Part shown: positions 20,679-28,175 of the stretch, in pieces
How positions within the stretch are numbered: the stretch's first letter is position 1
Layout of the letters: each line of letters opens with the position of its first letter
Position numbers and translations under genes: made by a program
The notes under the pieces: model-generated
The model's input: the letters and a program-made list of their open reading frames with translations, nothing else
What the model was told of the DNA's origin: nothing
Databases searched by the model: none
Source: Polyangiaceae bacterium
GTDB lineage: Bacteria; Myxococcota_A; Polyangia; Polyangiales; Polyangiaceae
DNA length: 64,000 nucleotides
Direction of reading: 5' to 3'
Assembly: GCA_020848455.1 (NCBI GenBank)
Contig: JADLAB010000070.1
Span: 27,137-91,136, forward strand

Positions 20679-21809
20679 TCAGAAGCCCGCGTTCACGATC
20701 ACCATGAACGGCAGCTTGTTGCCGTAGGCGACGTTGATGGCGCCGATCTGCAGGCCGGTGAGCTCGCGCGCGACGTTGATGGCGCCGATCTGCAGGCCCT
20801 TCACATCCCGAGCGACGTTGATGGCCGACAGCTGCAGGCCCTCGAGGTCCTCGGCGTAGTTGAAGAGCGGCGCGATCTGGATGCCCGACGTGTCGCCGCC
20901 CTGGTTCGCGAGCCCGGCGAGCTGCACGCCCTCGACCCGGTGCTGCACCGAGGCGATGGTGGCGGACGTGAGCCAGCCCGCGAAGTTCTGGGCGCGCACC
21001 CCGCCTGCCAGGATGACGCCACGCGTGCGCGCGTCGGGGAACTCCGTCCACACCTGGATCTCGCAGTTGTAACCGCACGAGCCGCCGCTCGTCGGGATGG
21101 TCTGGTTGTCGAAGACGATGAGCGAGATCTGGAGCCCCGAGAACTCGTGGAGCACGTTGACGGCGAAGGTCGAGATCTGGATGCCGTCGAGGCTCTCGTC
21201 GGCGCCCGCCAGAAGGGGCGCGATCTGAACGGCGCTGCCCGACCCCACGAGCGCCACCGGGGCCACCTGCAAGAGGGCGCCCGGCCTCTTCGCGTAGAGC
21301 GCGCCGGCGCCGAGCTGCAGGCCGTCGAAGCGGCCGCTCACCTCCTCGTAGATCGCCGCGACGTGCAGGCCGCCGCCGCTGCCGCCGCAGTAGCTGCCGC
21401 CGCCCGCGACGACGCCGTAGCAGTCGCCCTCGTTGTAGTTGAGGATGCCGGCGAGCTGGATGCCGCCGGCGGCCTTGCCCGTCCAGTTGGCGATCGCGCT
21501 CAGCTGCACGCCGCCCATGTTCTCGGTCTCGTGGTTCAGGATCGCGCCGAGCTCGATGCCGTAGGTCGAGCGCGAGAGCCCATAGAGGATGTTGAGGCCG
21601 AGGCCGCCCACCACCATCGGATCGAGCGGGGGCAGCGCCACCGGTGTCACGAGCGCGAGGGAGAGCGGCGTGTAGCTCGCCGACTCCTCGGCCGGTGGCG
21701 GGGCGGGCGGAGGCAGGGGCTCGCTCGCGCGTGCCCACGACGGCGTGCCGACCGAGGCAGCGAGCGCAGCGGCGATGACCGTGCATCGCATCATGACCAT
21801 GCGTACCAT
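20679..21809 (-). CDS. LA_2272-type surface repeat protein
   Basis: A 376-aa exported protein. The signal peptide ends near Ala-Arg-Ala (residue 28), then a Pro-rich spacer. The remainder consists of about ten units of roughly 16 residues of the form Gly-(Leu/Val/Ile)-Gln-(Leu/Ile)-(Ser/Ala/Gly)-x-x-x-Asn. The last three are nearly identical at both protein and DNA level. The chain ends in Phe, as outer-membrane beta proteins do. The pattern matches the LA_2272 surface repeat family described in Leptospira. A beta-solenoid or barrel at the cell surface is likely; function is unknown. Confidence 0.8.
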   Translation of the reverse strand: MVRMVMMRCTVIAAALAASVGTPSWARASEPLPPPAPPPAEESASYTPLSLALVTPVALPPLDPMVVGGLGLNILYGLSRSTYGIELGAILNHETENMGGVQLSAIANWTGKAAGGIQLAGILNYNEGDCYGVVAGGGSYCGGSGGGLHVAAIYEEVSGRFDGLQLGAGALYAKRPGALLQVAPVALVGSGSAVQIAPLLAGADESLDGIQISTFAVNVLHEFSGLQISLIVFDNQTIPTSGGSCGYNCEIQVWTEFPDARTRGVILAGGVRAQNFAGWLTSATIASVQHRVEGVQLAGLANQGGDTSGIQIAPLFNYAEDLEGLQLSAINVARDVKGLQIGAINVARELTGLQIGAINVAYGNKLPFMVIVNAGF

Positions 21810-21920
21810 GGCGCGACGCGCCCCTCACGCGTTCCGGCGACGCCACGGCGCGCCGCCCCCGGCCCGTTACGTCGCGTCGGATGGGCTCGCGGTGTTCCCC
21901 GGACGCGCTACCTTGCGGGC

Positions 21921-22574
21921 GTGAAGCTCCTGTCCGATCTCCGCAGCGAGCACGCGCTCATCGAGCGGCTCGTGGGCTCGCTCCAGACCTTCGCGGCCGC
22001 GCGTGCCTCGGGCGCGGTCGATCCGGCGGCGGGCGCAGCCTACGTGGCCTTCTTTCGGCTATACGCCGGGCGCTACCATCACGCGCGCGAGGAGGGCGTG
22101 CTCTTCCCCGCGCTCGTGCGCGAGGCCGAGGTGCCCGCCGACCGCGGCCCGCTCGCGGCGCTCGCGGCCGATCACGCCGCGCTCGAGACGCTGCTCGCGC
22201 AGATGGAGCCCGCCCTCACGAGCGCCGAGCCCGGGGTCGGCGCCGGCGAGCTCGTCCTCTTTGCGCGGCGGCACGGGGCCATGCTCCTGCACCACATCGA
22301 CGCCGAGAACGACGTGCTCTTCGTGGAGAGCGAGGCGCGCCTCGCGCAGGCGTCCGTCGCGGAGCTCCCGACGCGTGAGCCCGACGCCGAGGAGGCCGCG
22401 GCCCGCGACGCCGGCGCCGCGCTCGTCGACCGCTACCCGCCGAGCGACATCCCGGAGCTCTGGCGCGGGGCGGGCTGCGTCGCGTGCCCGGCCTACGGCG
22501 AGCGCTGCGCCGGCATCGAGCGCGAGTGGTGGAGCGAGCTCGACTGGCAGGACTTCCACGATCGCGCGCACTGA
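21921..22574 (+). CDS. Hemerythrin HHE-domain protein
   Basis: A 217-aa cytoplasmic protein starting at GTG. The four-helix HHE domain shows metal-ligand candidates in Glu-His-Ala-Leu-Ile (residue 12), Tyr-His-His-Ala-Arg-Glu-Glu (about 51), Asp-His-Ala-Ala-Leu (about 80) and His-His-Ile-Asp-Ala-Glu-Asn (about 125). A C-terminal extension has three Cys (Cys-Val-Ala-Cys and Arg-Cys). Such proteins bind a di-iron or single metal centre and act in oxygen, NO or iron handling. The ORF is open far upstream but antisense to the neighbouring gene, so the GTG at 21921 is preferred. Confidence 0.85.
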   Translation: MKLLSDLRSEHALIERLVGSLQTFAAARASGAVDPAAGAAYVAFFRLYAGRYHHAREEGVLFPALVREAEVPADRGPLAALAADHAALETLLAQMEPALTSAEPGVGAGELVLFARRHGAMLLHHIDAENDVLFVESEARLAQASVAELPTREPDAEEAAARDAGAALVDRYPPSDIPELWRGAGCVACPAYGERCAGIEREWWSELDWQDFHDRAH

Positions 22575-22651
22575 CGCGGTGCGAGTGGGCGCACCCGGCG
22601 GGCGCGCGCTCCGGTTGCCGCCGCGCGCTCTGCAGCGCAGGCTCCGCCGTC

Positions 22652-23086
22652 ATGCGCCGCGCCTTCTCGGTGTCCATCTTCTGTCGTCACGCGGGTGCCG
22701 TGCTCCTCGTGCGCCACCGGCGCCTCGGCACGTGGCTCCCGGTCGGCGGCGAGGTCGAGCCGGGCGAGACGCCCCTCGAGGCGGCGCACCGCGAGACGCT
22801 CGAGGAGACGGGGCTCGTGGCGCGTTTCCCGCCCGCGGCGCCGGAGCTCGCGGTCGCCGGCACACCGCCGGGCCTGCTCGGCTACGAGGAGCACGAGGCG
22901 GGCCACAAGGGCCTGCACATGAACTTCTGCTTCGTCGCCGACGTCGACGGGCGCGAGCTCGCGCCCTGCGACGAGTACCTCGAGCACCGCTGGGTGACCG
23001 AGACCGCCGGGCTCGAGCCCTGCCCCGACAACGTGCGCGCGCTCGTGTCGCGCGCGCTCGCCCTGCCCCCCGCCGCCGCGCGGTGA
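22652..23086 (+). CDS. Nudix hydrolase
   Basis: A 144-aa protein with the Nudix box Gly-Glu-Val-Glu-Pro-Gly-Glu-Thr...Arg-Glu-Thr-Leu-Glu-Glu-Thr-Gly (about residues 32-54), which matches G-x5-E-x7-R-E-x-x-E-E-x-G. It should hydrolyse a nucleoside diphosphate-linked substrate; which one is not clear. The last 21 bases of the gene are part of the 146-bp repeat that bounds the defence island, and a copy of this tail is found at 46441. Confidence 0.88.
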   Translation: MRRAFSVSIFCRHAGAVLLVRHRRLGTWLPVGGEVEPGETPLEAAHRETLEETGLVARFPPAAPELAVAGTPPGLLGYEEHEAGHKGLHMNFCFVADVDGRELAPCDEYLEHRWVTETAGLEPCPDNVRALVSRALALPPAAAR

Positions 23087-23211
23087 CGCCGCTCAGGGCA
23101 GCGTGCCGGGGGTCGGTGGCAGGAACAGGCTCGAGACGAAGTTCGCGCGCGTCGTGACCACGTACTCGGCCACGGGCTCGCCCGTCGCCGCGATCGACGC
23201 CGTGATCGTGG
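23066..23211. repeat. Left 146-bp direct repeat of the defence island
   Basis: Aligned base for base with 46441-46586 at a constant offset of 23,375, this segment differs at only two positions (23074 C/A and 23150 C/G) with no gaps. It contains the last 21 bases of the Nudix gene and a fragment of the 3' end of the lipoprotein gene whose complete copy is at 46468-47313. Divergence begins sharply after 23211. It marks the left end of the insertion. Confidence 0.93.
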
Positions 23212-23252
23212 GCGACATCGGCCACGCGCCGCGGCCGAAGAAGCAAGCGCGC

Positions 23253-23930
23253 TCAGCTCCCCGCCGCCCGCCAGCAGCCGCACACCCCGCAATACGCAGG
23301 CGGGAAACACGGCTCTTGCGCCGCGCGCGGCTCATGGTCGAGGAGCGCCGTCACGGCCTGGAACACGACCAGGAACTCCCGGATGCCGGGCCGCCAAGCG
23401 ACGAGGCCGGCACCCGCGGTCTTCAGGACGAGGTGGCTCGTGCCGGTGCCGGTGGCGAAGACCTGGAGGGACCACGCGAGCTTGATCTCCGCCCCGGAGC
23501 TGCGCCGCTTCCAGGCGAGGGACCCGACGGCCTCCTTGAGCGCGGGGTCGCGCCGGAGGCGCTTCTCGAGGGCCTTGTCGTCGTTCGTCAGCCAGTCGGT
23601 GCCGAGGAAGGTCGGGCGAGTGAGTGCGACGGGCTCACGCAGGCCGCCGCGGAGGGGCGCGTGGAACTCCCCGGGCACGAGGAGGTGCCCGTGGTATCCC
23701 TCCGCGTAGGCGAAGCGCAGGCCTGCGACCTCGAGCTCGAAGCGCTGCACCTCGGTGGGCTGCACCTGCCCGCGCCCGGTCATGGCGAGCGAGGCGTGAA
23801 GCTTCACGTCCTCGAGGAGATCGCGCGCCTCCAGCTGCACGACCTCGGAGCCGAGCACCTCGACGCCGAGCGCGTCGGCTTCATCGAGCACCGCGCGGCG
23901 CTGGTTTCCGACGATGAGCGAGCCGTCCAC
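23253..23930 (-). CDS. Unknown 225-aa protein at left edge of defence island
   Basis: A 225-aa soluble protein with a GTG start. It has no signal peptide or membrane segment. Visible traits are an acidic N-terminus with repeated Glu-Val/Leu strands, a Trp-containing Gly-Thr-Asp-Trp-Leu segment near residue 112 and a C-terminal Cys cluster (Cys-x5-Cys-x2-Cys-x-Cys) that could bind a metal. I do not recognise the family. It is divergent from drmD with 216 bp between the starts and lies just inside the island repeat, so it may regulate or accompany the DISARM genes. Confidence 0.6.
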   Translation of the reverse strand: MDGSLIVGNQRRAVLDEADALGVEVLGSEVVQLEARDLLEDVKLHASLAMTGRGQVQPTEVQRFELEVAGLRFAYAEGYHGHLLVPGEFHAPLRGGLREPVALTRPTFLGTDWLTNDDKALEKRLRRDPALKEAVGSLAWKRRSSGAEIKLAWSLQVFATGTGTSHLVLKTAGAGLVAWRPGIREFLVVFQAVTALLDHEPRAAQEPCFPPAYCGVCGCWRAAGS

Positions 23931-24146
23931 GGACCTCGGTTAGCCGCGGCGACCGCCGCCGGCAACGCGCCCGAAGAATACATGCAACTCGCCCTCACCA
24001 CGCACCGACCTCCCACCGTGACCGTCGTGGCGGCGAGCGCCGAAGCTCCAGGGCGAGTGAGATCCAGGAGCGCTCCCGACCGCCCCGGCAACAGCCGGCA
24101 ACGACCGCCGTTGAAGCCGGCAGCTCCCCAGTACAATGTCCTGCCG

Positions 24147-27100
24147 ATGGCGTCCGTGTCCGCGGCGGGGAAGAGGCAGGCGCTGTCGGTACTGTCGGCC
24201 GCCCGCCTGCGAGACCTGGCGGACCGGCTCGAGCTCGAAGTCGCGGACCGTCGCAGCAAGGACGACCTGACGTCCGCGCTGGCCGATGGTCGCAGGATAG
24301 ACTTCGGCGGCGTGCTCGCGCTCCTCGCCCGCGACGAGCTGAAGGCCATGTGCGGCGAGCTCGGCCTCGACGCCGCAGGGCGCGAGAAGGCGCTGCTGGT
24401 CGCGCGGCTGCTCGGACAGCCTCGGTCGTCGAGCCCGCCCGCCACGGTTGCGGCGGCCTCACCGGCGGCGCAGTCGCCGCGGCCAGGAGCCTCACAGGCG
24501 GAACCGGACCAGCCGGCTCTGAAGCGCGAGACCGGTGCCACGGCGGGCGCCGTGTCAGCCGTCACGTCGGCGCCGGTCACGATCGTCCGGCAGGGCAGCG
24601 TGCAGCGACCGACCGCAGCGTCCGTGTTGCAGGTGCTGCCAAAGGTCCGGCTCCTCGACCTCGCTCGCGACGCGGGGCTGCAGCTCGCGCCTACCTCCAC
24701 CAAGGAGGCGCAGGTCGAGCAGCTGCTCGCTGCGAACCTCCTCCGGTTCCGCGACCTCCTGCGCGCACTCGGTCGTGACGAGCTCAAGGCCGCGTGCCGT
24801 GCCCATGGCCTCGACGAGAGCGGTCGCGCCCGGCACATGCTGGCCGAGCGGCTGCTCAGGGCCCATGGTGCCGCCGAGACGGTACCGCCGCCGCCGCTCT
24901 TCCACGCGCAAGAGATCCCTCGCTACGCCCCGCGCACCGGGGACATCGTAGCGGTGCGGCACCGGCAGTGGCTGGTCGAGGAGGTCGTTCCGCCACCGGC
25001 CGAGGGCCACGCGACTCGCGTGCGCATGGTCTGCCTGGACGACGACGCGGCCGGGCGCGTGCTCGAGGTGCTCTGGGAGCTCGAGCTCGGGGCCAAGGTG
25101 CTGCAGCCCGAGACACACGGCCTTGGCGAGGTGACGCACATCGACCCGCCCCGTCACTTCGGCGCGTACCTGCACGCCCTCAAGTGGAACGCGGTCACCG
25201 CGACCGACGCGAAGCTCTTCCAGTCGCCGTTCCGCGCCGGCATCGAGCTTCACGACCACCAGCTCACGCCCTTGAAGAAGGCGCTCGCCTTGCCGCGCGC
25301 CAACCTGTTCATCGCGGACGACGTCGGGCTAGGCAAGACCATCGAGGCGGGGCTCGTCTTGCGGGAGTTGCTGCTACGGCAGCGGGTCGAGCTCGCCGTC
25401 ATCATCTGTCCGGCGTCCGTGTGCCTGCAGTGGCGCGACGAGATGCAGAAGCGCTTCGGCTTGCACTTCGAGGTCATGAGCCGACAGTTCATCGCGCGCA
25501 GGCGCCAGGAGCGCGGCTTCGGCGTGAACCCCTGGAGCACCCACAGCCGCTTCATCGTGTCGCATCCCGTCGTGCGCCGGCCCGAGTACCGCGACCCCCT
25601 GCTCCAGCACATCGGCGAACGTGCCCGGAAGAGCCTGCTCATCCTCGACGAAGCGCACGTGGCGGCGCCCGCCAGCGCCAGCAAATACGCCATCGACTCG
25701 CGCACCACGAAGGTCATCCGCGACATCGCGCCGCGCTTCGAGAACCGCCTGTTCCTGTCGGCCACGCCGCACAACGGCCACTCGAACAGCTTCTCCGCTC
25801 TGCTCGAGATCCTCGATCCTCAGCGCTTCACGCGCGGCGTCCCCGTCGCGAGCGCGACCGAGCTCGAGGCCGTGATGGTCCGCAGGCTGAAGGCGGATCT
25901 ACGCGACATCGGCGTCGGGTCGTTCCCGGTCCGCAAGCTCGTGCAGGTCGGGCTCCGTCACGATGGCGCGCACTGGCACAAGCGCGAGCTCGTATGGGAT
26001 CCGTCCACGCGGCAGCACAGCGAGGGGCACGCGGCGACGCTCGGCGCCGGCACGGAGTCACCGACCCCGGCCGAGCTCGTGCTGTCACAGAAGCTCGCCG
26101 CGTACACGGCGCTCATGCGGCCCGAGAAGGGGCGCGGCAAGCTCGTGTTCATCAACCTGCAGAAGCGCTTGCTGTCGAGCGTGGAGGCGTTCTGCCGCAC
26201 GCTCGAGCTCCACGCGCGCTCCGTGAAGGAGGGGCGCGCCGCCACACAGCTCGGGCTCGGGTCTGCAATCCGGCCACGTGCCACGAGCGACGAGGACGAG
26301 TACGGCGAGGACGACGACGCCCTCGATGCAGCGGACGGTGCCGAGGTCGAGAATGCGTCGCGCCTGCTGGCCTGCCCGGAAGGCACAGCACACGCCTTGC
26401 TCGACGACATGCTCAGGCTCGCCAGGCAGTACCGCGGTGCGGCCGATGCCAAGGTGCGTGCGCTCGTCGACTGGATCGCCCGCAACCAGTGCCCGGCCGT
26501 GCGGATCGGAGGGGCGACGCCGGGTCGCGGTGCCGACCGCCGCTGGACCGACCGGCGGATCCTCGTCTTCACCGAGTACGGCGACACCAAGCGCTACCTC
26601 TTGCAGGCGCTCGGCGCGGCCATCGACGGCACGGATGGGGCCGATGAGCGCATCTTGCAGCTCCACGGCGGAATGAGCGACGAGGAGCGCGAGCGCGTGC
26701 AGCGCGCCTTCAACAGCCCGCCCGACGAGCACCCCGTGCGCATCCTGCTCGCGACCGATGCGGCCCGCGAGGGCGTGAACCTTCAGGGCCATTGCGCCGA
26801 CCTCTTCCACTACGACGTCCCGTGGAACCCGGCCCGCATGGAGCAGCGCAACGGCCGCATCGACCGCGCCTTGCAGAGCTCGCCGGAGATCCGCTGCCAC
26901 TACTTCGTCTACCCGGACCGCACCGAGGATCTCGTGCTCGACAAGCTCGTGCAGAAGATCGAGACCATCCAGCGCGAGCTCGGCTCCTTGTCCGGCGTCC
27001 TCATGGACCGGCTCGCCGGCGTGCTCGAGGATGGCATCGGCGAGGGCACGAAGGCGCGGCTCGACAAGGCCGAGGAGCTCGGCAGCCGGCGCGCCACCAC

Positions 27101-28175
27101 GGTGGCCGAGCTCGAAGGCGCACGCCGCGAGAAGGACAAGCTGCGCCGCGAGGTCGAGGAGTGCGGCGCCATCCTCAACCGCTCTCGCGCGGTGATGGAG
27201 TTCGACCCGGCGCTCCTTCGCGACGCCATCGACGTCGGCCTCGAGCTGGCGGGCGCGCGCTCTCTTCAGGCATCGGAAGGCTCGGGCCCCAAGCAGGCGT
27301 GGCTCCTGCCCGAGCTGCCCGCGTCATGGGCGCGCACCATCGACTGGCTCCGACCGCCGCGGGCCCGCGACGAGGCGTTCTGGGACTGGCGCAGGCGTCC
27401 GCCCCAGCCCGTGCTCTTCGTGCCGCCCCCCAAGATGAACAGCGCGCTCGTGCAGCTCCACCTCGAGCACCCGTTCGTGCAGCGCATCCTCGGGCGCTTC
27501 CTCGCGCAGGGCTACAGCGCCCACGACCTCAGCCGCGTGACCGTCGTCCGGAGCCGCCACGACTCGCTCGTCCGCGTCATCGCGTTCGGTCGGCTCTCGC
27601 TCTTCGGTCCCGGTGCGGCGCGCCTGCACGACGAGCTCATCTCCGTGGCGGCGCGGTGGTTTGAAGGCTCCGCGCAGGAGCTGCGCCCCTTCGCCGAGGA
27701 CGCCGACCGGAAGTCCATCGAACGGCTCGAGCAGATTCTGACCGAGTCGCCCACGCTCGAGGCGCTCTCGCCGAACGTCCTCACGCGCGTGACCGAGGCG
27801 GCCCCACGCCTCTTCGGCGAGCTCTGGCCGCACATCCGCGCGGAGGCCGATGCCAAGGGGCACGACGCTACGCAGCGCCTCGGCCAGCGAGCGCGCATCG
27901 AGGCGGACGCGCTCCGCGGCATCCTCGAGGCCCAGCGCACCGCCATCGAGGGCGAGCTCCGCCGAAGGCTGCAGCTGCCGCTCGACTTCGGCGACTGGGA
28001 CAAGAACGAGCGCGATCAGTTCGCCGACGACAAGAAGCACATGGAAGGGCGCCTCGGTTCCATCGAGCGCGAGCTCGAGACCGAGCCGCGCGAGATCGAG
28101 GCCGGGTACCGCGTGCTGCGCCACCGGCTCGAGCCGGTCGGGCTCGTCGTCTTGTGGCCGGCTACGAGGGCATGA
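24147..28175 (+). CDS. drmD: DISARM SNF2-type helicase DrmD
   Basis: A 1342-aa SF2 helicase. The first 240 residues hold two SAP-like helical units (each with Arg-Asp-Glu-Leu-Lys-Ala-x-Cys, near residues 66 and 209) joined by a Pro/Ala linker. The SNF2 core follows: Walker A Asp-Val-Gly-Leu-Gly-Lys-Thr near residue 392, DEAH box near residue 502, Ser-Ala-Thr-Pro-His-Asn-Gly near 538, and motif VI Glu-Gln-Arg-Asn-Gly-Arg-Ile-Asp-Arg near 900. DrmD defines class 1 DISARM, an anti-phage system. The frame is open upstream of 24147, but this ATG precedes the first structured unit. The drmMI start overlaps its stop. Confidence 0.88.
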   Translation: MASVSAAGKRQALSVLSAARLRDLADRLELEVADRRSKDDLTSALADGRRIDFGGVLALLARDELKAMCGELGLDAAGREKALLVARLLGQPRSSSPPATVAAASPAAQSPRPGASQAEPDQPALKRETGATAGAVSAVTSAPVTIVRQGSVQRPTAASVLQVLPKVRLLDLARDAGLQLAPTSTKEAQVEQLLAANLLRFRDLLRALGRDELKAACRAHGLDESGRARHMLAERLLRAHGAAETVPPPPLFHAQEIPRYAPRTGDIVAVRHRQWLVEEVVPPPAEGHATRVRMVCLDDDAAGRVLEVLWELELGAKVLQPETHGLGEVTHIDPPRHFGAYLHALKWNAVTATDAKLFQSPFRAGIELHDHQLTPLKKALALPRANLFIADDVGLGKTIEAGLVLRELLLRQRVELAVIICPASVCLQWRDEMQKRFGLHFEVMSRQFIARRRQERGFGVNPWSTHSRFIVSHPVVRRPEYRDPLLQHIGERARKSLLILDEAHVAAPASASKYAIDSRTTKVIRDIAPRFENRLFLSATPHNGHSNSFSALLEILDPQRFTRGVPVASATELEAVMVRRLKADLRDIGVGSFPVRKLVQVGLRHDGAHWHKRELVWDPSTRQHSEGHAATLGAGTESPTPAELVLSQKLAAYTALMRPEKGRGKLVFINLQKRLLSSVEAFCRTLELHARSVKEGRAATQLGLGSAIRPRATSDEDEYGEDDDALDAADGAEVENASRLLACPEGTAHALLDDMLRLARQYRGAADAKVRALVDWIARNQCPAVRIGGATPGRGADRRWTDRRILVFTEYGDTKRYLLQALGAAIDGTDGADERILQLHGGMSDEERERVQRAFNSPPDEHPVRILLATDAAREGVNLQGHCADLFHYDVPWNPARMEQRNGRIDRALQSSPEIRCHYFVYPDRTEDLVLDKLVQKIETIQRELGSLSGVLMDRLAGVLEDGIGEGTKARLDKAEELGSRRATTVAELEGARREKDKLRREVEECGAILNRSRAVMEFDPALLRDAIDVGLELAGARSLQASEGSGPKQAWLLPELPASWARTIDWLRPPRARDEAFWDWRRRPPQPVLFVPPPKMNSALVQLHLEHPFVQRILGRFLAQGYSAHDLSRVTVVRSRHDSLVRVIAFGRLSLFGPGAARLHDELISVAARWFEGSAQELRPFAEDADRKSIERLEQILTESPTLEALSPNVLTRVTEAAPRLFGELWPHIRAEADAKGHDATQRLGQRARIEADALRGILEAQRTAIEGELRRRLQLPLDFGDWDKNERDQFADDKKHMEGRLGSIERELETEPREIEAGYRVLRHRLEPVGLVVLWPATRA

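Noticed and set aside
20700..20830. Possible CRISPR-like direct repeats
   Set aside because: The repeats are codons of the Gly-x-Gln surface repeat protein in frame, with no unique spacers.
23103..24146. N-terminal extension of drmD to 23103
   Set aside because: The frame is open, but it runs antisense through the 225-aa gene and the island repeat; the ATG at 24147 begins the protein-like part.
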